Part shown: piece after piece, positions 20,356-32,405 of the stretch
Layout of the letters: each line of letters starts with the position of its first letter
Numbering within the stretch: the stretch's first letter is position 1
From: Zygnema cylindricum
Taxonomy: Eukaryota > Streptophyta > Zygnematophyceae > Zygnematales > Zygnemataceae
Assembly (NCBI GenBank): GCA_037447655.1
Contig: JBBHKE010003535.1
Location: forward strand, 1 to 62,000
Direction: 5' to 3'
Length of the DNA stretch: 62,000 nt
Translations under genes and position numbers: made by a program
The notes under the pieces: generated by a model
Told to the model about the DNA's origin: nothing
Database searches by the model: none
Seen by the model: the letters and a program-made list of their open reading frames with translations, nothing else

Positions 20356-21146
20356 GGTTGAAATCACCAGATTTAGGGGAGGAATTTTCTAGGTCTCAAT
20401 TAGTTAAAATAGCTAAAAGAAAAGCACAGGCAGCCCGCCTCCACCTTCTCTCTCTAGCCCTCATACTTGTTGTAGTCACTGAAGGAGAGAGAGGGCGGTG
20501 GAGCCATGGCTCCCTCAACTTCATAGGCAGGACTAAAGAGTGACCTAAGTCACTCTCAACAAAAGGTTGAGTCTGGCAGGACTCGAACCTCCGACCGGCA
20601 AAGTGAGGCGTAGCCGTCAGCTTTTACCAGTCTGTCGTAGTAGTCCGTTAGCATACATAGGGTTTTGATTTCAATTTAAACATTAGCTAGATCATTAATC
20701 CGATTAAACGGGATAACAAAGTGCGGAAATAGAAACTAGTTGACTTTCAGTACGCACGAAACAAATATACCAGACATTTGTTTTTGAACGGCGAGCATTT
20801 AAAGTCGGTTTGGATCCGACGGCCCGCATCATCGTCGAGATCCCGGAATGGCCTCCTTAGCGGTTTTCGGTGGAGACATAACCTGGCGGCATATGTCAAG
20901 GTATCATTGAGAAGAGGAAATCCTAGAGAACATGAGAACGAGTCCGAAGGAGACAGACGTCCACTCCATGGCTTTGTCGTACATAGGCCGTACAGAAAGT
21001 ACATCGGCCTTAATACCTATCTGTACTGAACAGTCTTCTAATTAGTTCGTACATCAGTAGATAGGGGTTGAGAGAGGGGTCTAGGACTTAGAGGATTGAG
21101 GAGGTAGCCGTCTCTCTCCCTAAAAGCTTGTATAAATATTGGCATC
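20356..21146 (+). repeat. 3' LTR of element A, part 1
   Basis: The LTR begins GGTTGAAATCACC (T of TG decayed) after the polypurine tract. It breaks off at GGCATC where solo LTR C begins. The rest resumes at 28776 with TTTGCCACTTGATAATTAAT, exactly continuing the 5' LTR order. A TATAAATA box is at 21131-21138 and an antisense B box at 20579-20589. Confidence 0.9.
21131..21138 (+). promoter_or_regulatory. TATA-like box in A 3' LTR
   Basis: TATAAATA at the same relative position as the B and F boxes. The matching site in A's 5' LTR (9413) has decayed to TATAGATA. Confidence 0.5.
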
Positions 21147-22207
21147 TGAAATTCTATTGGCTCCATTGCCACACAAAATTCGCAGATCAAAAAGAAGTTA
21201 ATCTAGATAGTGCCGACTTAAGTTTATATAAACCTGAATGATTGACCCCTAGACAATCAGAGCCCCATTACAACTTCACCCCTGTGAAATAAGACTTTTT
21301 GTGGGCTTAGTTCCACCACAGAATGCAAAGTTAGAATATGATTTCTGGATACATTCACCCACTTTGATTTTCCCTTAGGAATGCAACCACCAAGCAGGCA
21401 GAAACTTTGACCGGCTACACTCCTATGTAGCCTAGACTCCCCTGAGTGCGGAGCAAAAAGAATCACTGAAAATGGTCAACTGAGTTAATTGTTATGGTTG
21501 GCCAAAGTTTGCCATTTATACAAGATGCTCTTTGGGAGAGGCGCCTACCTACCCGAAATATTCTAAGTCATATTCCCTCTCTAAAACCCCTTCTACTGAA
21601 GTACGGCACCAATGATAAGACTATACCGGTCAGAAAAAAGTATAGTTGCAATGTAGTTTCAATACGATATATGTACAATAGGCCATACAGGTGACATCTG
21701 TCACATCCAAACTTGTTGTCTTGCACTCCAGAAATTCCGCGATCACGTACGATGTCGCCACGTGTCATCCGGAGTGGCAGCGCCCGAAAACGCGAAGGCG
21801 GCCATTCCGGAATATCGGCTTACACCACGACCGTCGATTTCACATCGCCTTTTTGTCCAGACCGTCGAAACAAATGTCCGTAACATTTGTTTCGTGCGGC
21901 ATAAAAGGTACAGCAGGTTCTATGCCAAAGATTCCGTCCTAGCAGTTAAATGAAATCTTTGCCCTGTATCTATTCAAATAACTATCGTACCCCATATGTC
22001 ATAGCACTAATTCTAGACTACAGGATAAAGCTATCACCTCCTGGTTAATCTAACAAACGTTAGGTACCAATATCAAATCCCGGAGCCGGCAGTCATTTTG
22101 GTACAGACTAAATAGTAGCCTATTTTCTGTCACCTTAGACAGCATAAGCAGCCATGGTTCTAGCTCTCTCTCAAGTCTTCAGTGATTGCAACAAGTATGG
22201 GGACTGG

Positions 22208-23258
22208 TGCAACTCTGAGACCTCCATAGGACCTCAAAGTAGGCAACTAACACGAAGCCTCTGCGATAACCTTGACCCCTTTGTCTTTCAGCACGAATAA
22301 TTGCCACCCTGGCAAATAAAAACTCAAACCACCTTCATCCTTGTGAAGGCAAGACTCCCCTGAGTCGATAGCAAAAAGAATCTCTGAATTTGCTCCCCTG
22401 AGCAATAAGTTATGGAGGGTCAAAGTTGACCTTTTGTATAGAAGCTTTCTGGGAGAGAGGTTCCTATCTAGCAATTTTTTCTAAGTCCTATCTCTCTCTA
22501 AAACTCTATCTACTGACGTACGGCACCAATCATATTACTGTACCGTACATAAAGGTAGAGCAGCCGGTGTACTTTATGTATGAACATTGTACGACATGAC
22601 CAAAAAGTCGACACGTGTCTTTTCTGGATTCGTTTCCGTAATCCCTGAAGATGTCGAAATCCAATGTCGTGGTGCCACGTGTCATCCAATGTCGCGGCGA
22701 CCATGAACCACAGAAATCTTCATCCGCGATCTCTGCATGCTTTCCGGCCGTCCGATTGAATGTCGATTTCAATCATAGCCGTCATAAATATTTACGATGT
22801 ATTTGTTTCGCTATCGAAACAAATGCGCGGTACTTATTTATTCTCTGTACTCGTAATCCGTACTTTTCATAACTGACTCTTTGTCTTCCGTATATTGTTA
22901 CCGTTAAATGAATTAGCCTATATGTTAACGTTTATATATTTATTAAACCCTATATCGTTAACCACTGATCTTATGCTAAATGGAGGAGGCTACCGGCTGC
23001 CGGCGGCATTATCCATCCGTAGGTACCAAGATCAAATCCTGTAGGCGACAACTATCCTTTTAGTAAATCAACTACTTTACTACCCCCTAAATCTCTGGAT
23101 AGCATAGGCAACCATGGCACTAACTTCCTCTCCAACTTCACAGTGACTGCAACAAGTGTGGGAGTTGGACAGAGAAGTTAGAGAAAGACTGCCTCGGCTT
23201 TTTTTCCTGCACTTTTCTTTAGACCTAGAAAATACTAAAAGAACCATCAATTTCTACA
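22208..23258 (-). repeat. 3' LTR of element D
   Basis: The LTR is 1051 bp. On the minus strand it starts TGTAGAAATTGATGG at 23258 and ends AGAGTTGCA at 22208. A tRNA-like box (AAGATCAAATCC) lies on the plus strand near 23027-23040. Confidence 0.9.
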
Positions 23259-23264
23259 CTCCCC

Positions 23265-24879
23265 TTATTTTCTGGTCACTCTTTAATTTCAGACCACACT
23301 TCTCCTTGCAGAAAATTAGCTTAGGGGAAGGCACAGGTTTGGTCATCATATCTACCACCATCTCGCTATCTGGCCGGTACTCTAAACTGATTATTTTGTT
23401 TTCTACTTTCTCTCTAACAAAGCTGAGTCTAATGTCAATGTGTTTGGCTTTAAAATAATGTTTAGGATTGGCAAAAATAGCGATCGCTGCGTGATTATCA
23501 CAAAAAATTTATGCACACCACTCATAAGGTGACCAAACTCACCAACCAAAGACTTGACCCACATCAATTCTTTTACAGCAAAGAAAGAGGCCATATACTC
23601 AGCCTCCATGGTGGATTGAGCAATAACCTTTTGATGTTTTCTACTCCAACAGCAAGCCTCATTACCCACATATAATACATATCCAGAATTACATCTCCTC
23701 ATCGGAGCATCACCATAACTGGCATCACTCCAAGTAGTGAGGTCACTATTCTCCCCACCCAAATGCGACCATAGATCCCTAGTTTCTATCAAATATCTAA
23801 GGACTCTTTTAGTTGCCTCCCAAACCTTCTAAGTGGGAGCATTTAAACTTCTACTCAGCACTCCTACAGTTGCAGCTAAATCCGGCCGGGTACAATTCAT
23901 AAAATAGATTAGACTTCCCACTACTTCCCTGTAAGGAATAGACTGCATGAACTTCTATTTTTCAAGACTTAATTCCTCATTTAAGACTATGACTCCTTCT
24001 TCCTCACTCCCCTAACTTCCCTTCTTTAACTCCATTGGAGTTGTACAACTATTAGTTTTTTCCATCTGAAATTTTTCCACCATGTTCCCTATTGCTTCCT
24101 TTTATGTCAATCTTATAATCTTTCTTTCTTGGTCTCATTCTACTTGAATTCCCAAAATATATATTTTGCTTCCCCCATATCATTCATTCCAAATCTCCCC
24201 TTAAGATTGTTTTTCAGTTTATTAATTTTTTCCATTGATTTACTTAAAACAAGCAAATCATCAACATAAATTGCAATAAATATAACACATTCTTCATCTT
24301 CAAAAACATACATTGAGTGATCTGAGTTGATCCGGATGTATCCTTGACTGGTAAGAAACTCATCAAGCTTCTTATTCCACTGTCGAGGGGCGTGTTTCAA
24401 ACCATAAAGAGATTTAATCAGCCGGCATACCTTACTCTCCTCTCCTTCCTCCACAAATCCTTCGGGTTGTCCAATGAAGATCTCCTCTTCCAATTCTCCA
24501 TGCAAAAAGGTTGTCATGATGTCCATCTGGTGCACTTCCATGTCTTCCGCTGCTGCTAGACTGAGAAGTATGCGGATGGAGGGGAATCTGACGACCGGGG
24601 CAAAGGTTTTCTCGTAGTCGATTCCTTCTTTCTGTGTAAATCCCTTTGCCACTAAACAGGCTTTGTAACGCTCAATGGTGTTATTCGGGTTCAGTCTACA
24701 TTTGAAAACCCACTTACAACCGATTGGTTTTTGGTTATGTGGACAATCCACCAGCTCCCAAGAATCGGCGGCCATAATTGAGGCCATCTCCTCATTGATG
24801 GCTGTCTTCCACCGGTTCCTTTCTAGACAAGTCATCGCCTCTCCATAAAATTGAGGTTCATCTTGATGAGATAGTTTTG
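23265..24879 (-). pseudogene. reverse transcriptase-RNase H region of element D
   Basis: Reverse transcriptase is open over 24140-24835, with [40 protein letters not shown] and an intact IYVDDLLVLSKSMEK. RNase H (23403-23792) has TTWSDASYGDAPMRRC, CCWSRKHQKVIAQSTMEAEY and then a one-base loss near 23508 that shifts FCDNQ out of frame. Several stops between 23800 and 24140 separate the two. Confidence 0.88.
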
Positions 24880-26499
24880 TTACCTTGTATTAACCTGTTT
24901 TTCTTGCAATCTTTTGCTACTTCTCTTTCCCCCCTCAAAATTAGTGGCTGGAATAGATGGTTCTCGTGGGTTCTTTTGAACAATATCGCATCTCCCCTAT
25001 CCCTTGATTTCGAATCAATTTCCACCACGTCTTCCGCTTCGGGTAGAGTTGTCACTAGAGTTTCCGCAGCCGAGTCCTTTTCGGTCTGATTTGTACCTGC
25101 AAGAATGTCATCTTCTCTAAAACCTGGATAATTAGGAAGCTAAAAGTCATCAAAATTTTCGGACTCAAATCTGATTTTAACTGACTTTGTATACTTGAAG
25201 GGATCCACAGACTTTCCTTCATCCATAACTACTACATGCTTTACTAAGATTAAATATTCCTTTTTTAGATCGTAAACTCTATATCCTTTAAAATCCTCAT
25301 CATATCCTAATAAGTATCCCGGTTTTCCTTTAAGATTTAGCTCCCAATTAGACCAATATGTATCTAGATTGAATACTTGACTGCCGAAAACCTTTAAGTG
25401 AGATATGTCTGGTTTCCGACCGGTCCATCTCTCATAAGGTGTTTGATCTTTTATAGCTGAGGTAAGAACTCTATTTTTGAGGTTATTATCACAGTTCATT
25501 GCTTCTGCCCAAAACCTTTTTCCTATCTTCTTATCCGACAACATACTTCTAGCACTATCACTTAGTGTCCTATTTAATCGTTTAGCTACCCTATTCTGTT
25601 CCGGGTTTTCTGGAACTGTCTTTTGGTATTGAACTCCATCTTCCCTCAGAAAATCCTCAAACTCGTTAGAGGTATACTCTCCACCATTGTCACTCCTTAC
25701 TCTCTTGATTGGAGTTTCGTGGAGTTTTTCGCTCCATGCTTTATATTGTCTAAAACAATCTTGAGCTTCTGACTTGTTTTTCAAAAAATACACCCTAGAA
25801 TACCGAGACCAATCATCAGTGATAGTCATCATAAATCTCTTCCCCCCCGGTGAGGGCACTTTGGCGGTCCCCAAATATCTGTGTGTACTAAATCTAGAAT
25901 CTTTTCTCCCCTATAGGTGGTTGTTTTGGGAAAGGGCAATCTGTGTATTTTACCTTGAGCACATCCACTCCAATCACTTAGATTCTCACTCTCACTGAAC
26001 TGAATTCCTTCGACCATTCCTATCTTTTTCATCTCTCTTAACTTATCTAGAATCGCATGCCCAAGCCTCTTATGCCACATCATTATATCATGAACACCTG
26101 CATAATAAAGTTTCTTTTTTTCATTGCTTAAAATTAGCCTAAACATCCCTTGGCTACCTTTATCAGCAGTGAAATAAACTTCCTCCTCAAAACTAGCAGT
26201 AAACACTCCTTTCCTAGTGCTAGTATCAAAACTTTTATCATCTAATACAAACGTAGATATGAGATTTTTGTTTAGCTCCGAAATAAACAATACATCGGAA
26301 AATGTAACTATGGATGTCTTTCCTTCTACTTACACTTTCAGATCTACCGATCCTAAAAGAGTAGTAGTGACTATCCTCCCATCCCCGTACTCTATCTCTA
26401 CGGTGGGAATCTTTCTTATCTTAGTGAACAAGTGTTTATCCTTACATATGTGCATGAAGGCACCTGACTCTACAATCCAGTCTGCTTCACCTTTCAATC
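24880..26499 (-). pseudogene. protease-integrase region of element D
   Basis: The protease motif reads WIVESGAFMHIC near 26480, with the catalytic aspartate changed to glutamate. The pre-integrase zinc domain (MMWHKRLGHAILDKL; WSGCAQGK, first cysteine lost to tryptophan) and the integrase core overlap in two frames at 25829-25874, which marks a frameshift. The core (25140-25874) has TITDDWSRYS, RVRSDNGGEYTSNEF and NPEQNRVAKRLNRTL, so the D, D and E positions remain. Confidence 0.88.
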
Positions 26500-27623
26500 C
26501 AACGAAAGCACATTTCTGCTTTCGTGGAATTTCTACCTCGGTTGTCGCTTCCAACTCCTGATCTAATAGGAGCTCATCCTCCTCGTCTTCGGATTCCACC
26601 TCATGTACCTGTGTCACAAATTCCTTTTTCTTTCCTCTCGAGGTTCCACCGGTCTGCCCATCCTTTAACCAAAACTCGGTTAGCTTAGTGTACTCCGCCA
26701 TATAGTGCCCTGGTTTCTTACAGAAATGACATAAACCCTTGGGAGCCCTTGGTCCAAACTCGTCGGTCTGATTTTCTGCTCCCACCCTCCGTAATTTCCG
26801 ACCGGTCTTCTGGAATCATTGTTCGTTTAATCGGTCCCAGCTATCAAGGCTTGACCACTCTTTCCTCCCCTTCGGATCTCAATCGTATTCTCTTGAACGA
26901 GAATCATTCCTACCACTGAGTTCCATATCCACCTTGAGTCTGGCAAGTCCTGCACACGGTTGACTATGTTCTCGAACTCATCGGGTAACTTCATCAGTAA
27001 ACAGTTAACCTTTTATTTTTCACTAAAGTCTTTTCCAACACTCTCTAGCTCTATTAAAAGTGTAGCAAGCTCATTGCAAAAATCCAACATCTTCCCCCCT
27101 TTGTATACATACTCCTTAACTTTCTGATCAGCCAACTGTTGTTGCTGAATCGTACCACTTCGGTACATTTCTATGAGAGCCATCCAAAGATCGGATACCC
27201 TTTCTACATGCAAATGAGGACATGCAAGTCCTTGAGTAAGATGGGGGAGGATGAAGTGCTTTGCCGCCATATTGTTGAACAAGTATCATTATCATTCTCT
27301 TTGTTCCTCGAAATAGGTGACATGAATGCCGAACTAGTTGCTATTCGTGTGTTCGTCTCCTTTTCCTTTCCTTTTTCCACTACCTCTCCTTCCTTTGTCT
27401 CCTCCATTGAAAATGGATCTCCATCTCTAGTGAATGTGCCTCCTGTAAAACCTGGAGGTATCCCAAGACTGGATAGACGCCTCGCCCGTCCACTCACTAT
27501 TCCCCAAAACCGTTTCTCACATAGAGCTCATATCATCATACTTTCCCTGTATATGAAGCCAGCTCCATTGAATATGGGCACCCTAGATGGTGGGCCCATA
27601 ACCTACAACTCTGAGACCTCCAT
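26500..27623 (-). pseudogene. gag of element D
   Basis: The ATG at 27623 within the LTR is followed by a stop created by CA to TA decay of the LTR end (TTG TAG GTT). The ATG in the primer-binding site is intact. Gag blocks are GIPPGFTGGTF, NMAAKHFILPHLTQGLACPH and SGTIQQQQLADQKV. A frameshift lies near 27280. The zinc knuckle near 26700-26745 reads CHFCKKPGHYMAEY, with its last cysteine changed to tyrosine. Confidence 0.87.
27589..27603 (-). other. Primer-binding site of element D (anticodon-arm type)
   Basis: The minus strand reads GGTTATGGGCCCACC directly after the LTR, identical to B although D belongs to a different LTR family. Confidence 0.8.
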
Positions 27624-28678
27624 AGGACCTCAGAGTAGGCAGCTCACACGAAGCCTCTACGATAACCCTGACCCCTTTATCTTTCAGCACGAATAGCTGA
27701 CACCTTGGGAAACAAAAATTCCGACCAGCTTCACCTCTGTGAAGGCAAGACTCCCCTGAGTCGATAGCAAAAAGAATATCTGAATTTGCTCCCCTGAGCA
27801 GTAAGTTATGGAGGGTCAAAGTTGACCTTTTGTACAGAAGCTTTCTGAGAGAGAGGGTCCTATCTACCATTTTTTTCTAAGTCCTATCTCTCTCTAAAAC
27901 TCTATCTACTGACGTATGACACCAATCATATTACTGTACAGTACATAAAGGTACAGCAGCCGGTGTACTTTATGTACGAACAATGTACGACATGACCAAA
28001 AAGTCGACACGTGTCTTTTCTGGATTCGTTTCCGTAATCCCTGAAGATGCCGAAATCCAATGTCGTGGTACCACGTGTCATCCGATGTGGCGGCGACCAT
28101 GAACCACAAAAATCTTCTTCCGCAATCTCGACATGCTTTCCGGCTGTCCGATTGAATGTCGATTTCAATCATAGCCGTCATAAATATTTACGAAGTATTT
28201 GTTTCGCTATCGAAACAAATGCGCGATACTTATTTATTCTCCGTACTCGTAATCCGTACTTTTCATAACTGACTCTTTGTCTTCCGTATATAGTTACCGT
28301 TAAATGAATTAGCCTATATGTTAACGTTTATATATTTATTAAACCCTATATTGTTAACCACTGATCTTAGGCTAAATGGATGAGGCTACCGGTTGCCGCC
28401 GGCATTATCCATCCGTAGGTACCGGGATCAAATCCTGTAGGCAACAACTATCATTTTAGTAAATCAACTACTGTACTACCGCGTAAATCTCTGGATAGCA
28501 TAGGCAACCATGGCACTAACTTCCTCTCTAACTTCTCAGTGACTGCAACAAGTGTGGGAGTTGGAGAGAGAAGTTATATGGAAGTTGGAGAGAGAAGTTA
28601 GAGACAGACTCCCTCGCCTTCTTTTCCTGCACTTTATTTTAGACCTAGAAAATACTAAAAGAACCATCAAATTCTACA
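27604..28678 (-). repeat. 5' LTR of element D
   Basis: The LTR is 1075 bp. The 24-bp excess over the 3' LTR is explained by a tandem duplication of AGTTGGAGAGAGAAGTTA at about 28558-28602. The terminal CA has decayed to TA at 27604. Confidence 0.9.
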
Positions 28679-28775
28679 ACTAGAGAGTGGGGCGAGAAGC
28701 AGACTGACTTTGCTTTATTTCTTCCTTTTATTTTTCCTATTCAGACCTAGAAAATACATAACTTTCAACATCATC

Positions 28776-28981
28776 TTTGCCACTTGATAATTAATCGCCT
28801 AGTTGGGCATTTCCATAGATTCTTTTTGTTGTGGGCTCAAGGGAGTCTAGACTGCACAGGGGTGCATTGAGATTGTCTTCTTGCTTGCTTGGGTAGCAGT
28901 GATCCAAATAGAAAGAGGGCTAGCCAAAAGCTATTTAGAGGCTTTCGAATTCTGTGAGACAATGGGGGACACAGAATTGCA
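28776..28981 (+). repeat. 3' LTR of element A, part 2
   Basis: This continues the LTR broken at 21146, from TTTGCCACTTGATAATTAAT to ACAGAATTGCA. It contains the conserved ATGGGGGAC 20 nt before the end. GTTAA follows at 28982-28986. Confidence 0.9.
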
Positions 28982-28986
28982 GTTAA

Positions 28987-30616
28987 CAACAAGGTAACCA
29001 AACTCTCTCATCGTGATGAACCCTAGACTTATGGTGAGGCGATGAGATGTCTTGAGAGGAACTGGTGGAAAACAACCATTAATGAGGAGATGGCTTCGAT
29101 TATGGCAGCCAATACGTGGGAATTGGTGGACTGTCCCCTTGATAGGAAGCTAATCGGGTGTAAGTGGGTATTCAAATTCAAACTCAACTTGGATAACACC
29201 ATTGAGCGCTACAAGGCTCGGTTAGTGGAGAAGGGATTTTCCTGAAAAGAGGGAATTGACTACGACAACACTTTTGCTCACGTCGTCAGGTTTCCCTCTG
29301 TTCGGATACTTCTCAGTATGCCGCCAGCAGAAGACATGGAAGTGCATCAGATGGACATCAAGAAGGCCTTCCTACATAGAGAGTTGGAAAAGGAGATTTT
29401 TATGCGACAACCCGAAGGATTTGTGGAGCAAGGGGAGGAAAGCAAGGTATGTCGATTGATCAAATCTTTGTATGGGCTAAACAAGCGCCTTGGCAATGGA
29501 ACAAGAAGCTTGATGAGTTTCTTACAGGTTTAGGATATAATCCGATCAGCTAAGATCACTCGATTTATTTGATTGAAGATGAGGAAGGAATTATTTTTAT
29601 TGCAATTTATAGTGATGGTTTGCTTGTTTTAAGTAAATCTATGGATAAAATAAATAAGTTGAAAAATGATCTAAAATGAAGATTTGAGATGAATTATATG
29701 GGAGAAGCAAGGTATATTTTGGGAATTCAGGTAAAGAGAGACAAAGATACAAAGGTAATAAGATTAACTCATAAGGAAGCCAAAGGAAACATGTTAGAAA
29801 AATTCCAAATGGACAAGGCTAATAGTTAAACCACTCCTATGGAACTAAAGAAGGGAAGGGAGGGGAGTGAGGAAGAGGGAGCTATAATCTTGGATGATGA
29901 GGTAGGCCCGAAAGAGAAAAAAATTATGCAGACCATCCCTTATAGACAAGTAGTGGGCAACCTAATATATTTCATGAATTGTACCCGTCCGGACATAGCC
30001 GCAGCTGTATGAGTACTAAGTAGGAGTCTAAATGCTCCCACTAAGAAAGATTGGGAGGCAGCTAAGAGAGTCCTTAGATATCTCATAGGGACTAGAGATC
30101 TATGGTTCCATTTGGGTGGGAACAATACTGATATCACCACTTGGAGTGATGCCAACTATGGGGATGCTCCTATGAGGAGATGAACATCTGGGTATGTATT
30201 GTATGTTGGTGATGGGGCTTACTGCTGGAGCAGCAAGCAGCAAAAGGTCATTGCTCGGTCCACCATGGAGGCTGAGTACATGGCCTCTTGCTTTGCTGTA
30301 AAAGAATTGATGTGGGTCAAGTCTTTGCTTGGTGAGCTTTGTCACCTTAAGAGTGGTGTGCAAATTTTTTTTTGTGATAATCAGGCAGCAACCGCTTTTG
30401 CTGCAAATCCTAAACATCATTTTAAAGCCAAACACATGGACATTAGTCTCAATTTTGTTAGAGAGAAGGTAGAAAACAAAATAATCAGTTTAGAGTACAA
30501 ACCAGATAGCGAGATGGTAACTGATATGATGACCAAACTTGTGCCTTCCCTTAAGCTAATTTTCTGCCGGGAGAAGTGTGGTTTGAAATTAAAGAGTGAC
30601 TAGAAAATAAAGGGAG
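28987..30616 (+). pseudogene. reverse transcriptase-RNase H region of element E, degenerate
   Basis: After the GTTAA duplication the linker continues (NKVTKLSHRDEP), then WVFKFKLNLDNTIERYKARL and LIKSLYGL with a frameshift near 29484. The catalytic YVDD has become YSDG near 29609. Stops are at about 29244, 29675, 29826 and 30181. RNase H (30199-30603) is mostly open, with MEAEYMASCFAVKELMW and FCDNQAATAFAAN. The polypurine tract AAAATAAAGGGAG is at 30604-30616. Confidence 0.87.
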
Positions 30617-31669
30617 TGTAGAAATTAATGGTTATTTTTAGTATTTTCTAGGTCTAAAATGAAAGGCAGAAAAAAAGCCGAGGCAGTCTGCTTCTAACTC
30701 CTCTCTTCAGCTCCCACACTTGTCGGAGTCATTGAAAGTTGAAGAGGAAGCTTGAGCCATGGCTGCATATGTTGCTTAAGAGATAGAGAGACAAGTGGTA
30801 GATTTTGGTAGATTTACCAAAATATACTTGACAGACTCAGGATTTGATCTTGGTACGTGCCGTCCGTGAAGTCTGAAATAGACGGTAGCTTTATCATATA
30901 GTCAAGGATCCGTGTTGAGACATATAGGGTTTGACAAATATATAAACTGTGAAGCGTGAACTAATTCATTTAATTGAAACTATAGACGTCGCGGATGGAT
31001 ACAGGTTTGTAAAGTTCGGAGTACGATATGGTTCCGAAACGGATACCGCGCATTTTGTTACAACAACGAAACAAAAATCACGCAACGATTTATGACGGCT
31101 ACGATTAAAACCCGGTTTTGATCAAACGGCCGCGAAGGATGCCGAGATCGCGGAATAGGATTTTGACAGTTTTCGGTCACCGCCACATCGATTGACACGT
31201 GGCACGACCACATTGGATTACGGCATCTCCGGGGATTACATGATCGAATCAAAATATGACATGTGTTGACTGGTTGGCCATGTCGTATAATGGTTGTACA
31301 GAAAGTACACCAGCACTTGCCCCTTTCTGTAAGACATAGTATTTTGATAGGTGCCGTACTTCAGTAGATAGAGTTTTAGAGAGAGATAGGACTTAGGAAA
31401 ATTCGGTAGATAGGACCCTCTCTCCTATAGAGCCTCTGTACAAAAGGTCAACTTTGACCCTCCATAACTTACTGCTCAGGGGAGCAAATTCAATGATTCT
31501 TTTTGCTATCGACTCAAGGGATTCTTGCCTTCACAGGGGTAGAGGTGTTCAGAGTTTTTGTCTTCCAGGGTGGCAGTTATTTTTGTTGAAACAGAAAGGG
31601 GTCAGGGTTTTCATAGAGGCTTCTTGTGAGCTGCTTACTCTGAGGGCCAATGGAGGTCTCAGAGTTGCA
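30617..31669 (+). repeat. 3' LTR of element E; right end of the nested block
   Basis: The LTR is 1053 bp, from TGTAGAAATTAATGG to CAGAGTTGCA. It matches the D LTRs. An antisense tRNA-like box (GGATTTGATCTTGG) lies near 30838-30855. Beyond 31669 the sequence changes to A/T-rich single-copy-like DNA, so this is the right edge of the retrotransposon block. Confidence 0.9.
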
Positions 31670-32405
31670 ACGCGCAGTGGGTTTTTTTGTTTGGTACTTC
31701 GTGCACAAAAATTTTCAAAAACTTTCGATATGTGCGACAGCATCTGCCTATTCGCTCACCTCATGTAACTATATTTAAAATCATTTCGCGAGGTGATTTT
31801 TTATAAAGTTTGAAGATGAGCTGAAGGGAAGCGAAATTGGGTGGAAACGCGCTAGACAACAAACTACATCGCGCTATACGACAATCTATAGTACATATAT
31901 AGTTTTAAGGTAACGCAATTTATACGGTAGTAATATCAATTTTTTGGAACGCCTGCGGATTTTCACATTTTTTTCTAAGTTATGGAGGAAAACGACAGAA
32001 AATAACTCTAACTTGAGCACATGTGAAAGTACCCTCACTCTATTTGCCATATAAATAGTCCCAAAGACAGTTAAAAGTATTATTTTTTAGCAATATTTCA
32101 TTTGATAACATTTGTTTTTCATTTTCCTTATTTTGGCGTGTTGTTCGCAAGAAAGTCGGCAAGTCGTTTTGTCGGCATTACGCTTAACACTCAGGTACAT
32201 TTGACGTACACGCGACACCTGCCGTCACTTATCGTCGAATCTCACTTTTTATCTGCATTCACGACAACCACCTGTTACCTTTTTGTCCTCCCTGAGGTAA
32301 ATGTAGGCAGTAGATGAGATGTCGGCTATATGAAAGTGTACGGATTAGCATAGCAATACTGATTTTACCTCCATGGACCTCTTACTCTTAAAAAACTGGT
32401 TTAAA

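Larger units (their letters stand above)
22208..28678 (-). mobile_element. Copia element D, full length with both LTRs, inserted in LTR C
   Basis: This 6471-bp minus-strand element has a 5' LTR at 27604-28678, primer-binding site 27589-27603, gag, protease, integrase, reverse transcriptase, RNase H, polypurine tract 23259-23272 and 3' LTR 22208-23258. Flanks ACTGG (22203-22207) and ACTAG (28679-28683) form a 4-of-5 duplication with a G to A change. It belongs to the family of E. By position it must be younger than C, A and E. Confidence 0.92.
21147..28770 (-). mobile_element. Solo LTR C, split by element D
   Basis: The two pieces 21147-22207 and 28684-28770 join into a single LTR of about 1148 bp of the G family. 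On the minus strand it starts TGTTGAAAGTTATG at 28770 and ends GAATTTCA at 21147. Flanks are GCATC (21142-21146) and TCATC (28771-28775), a 4-of-5 match, and the A 5' LTR has GCATC at this site. No internal sequence of C is present, so it is a solo LTR left by LTR-LTR recombination. Confidence 0.85.
8641..28981 (+). mobile_element. Copia element A, carrying B, C and D inside it
   Basis: Element A is on the plus strand: 5' LTR 8641-9635, gag split by B, pol 17131-20342, and a 3' LTR split by C and D (20356-21146 plus 28776-28981). Without the insertions the LTRs are 995 and about 997 bp, and GTTAA flanks both sides. Its own length without passengers would be about 6.3 kb. Coding regions carry many stops, so it is immobile. 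Confidence 0.9.
7439..31669 (+). mobile_element. Copia element E, split by element A (outermost host)
   Basis: Element E is on the plus strand. Its visible pieces are 7439-8640 (pre-integrase and integrase), 28987-30616 (reverse transcriptase and RNase H) and the 3' LTR 30617-31669. Everything between belongs to element A and its passengers. Rejoining across the perfect GTTAA duplication restores the pol order. The LTR (TGTAGAAATT...CAGAGTTGCA) places E in the same family as D. Its 5' end lies left of the window because F sits in its pre-integrase region. Confidence 0.85.
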
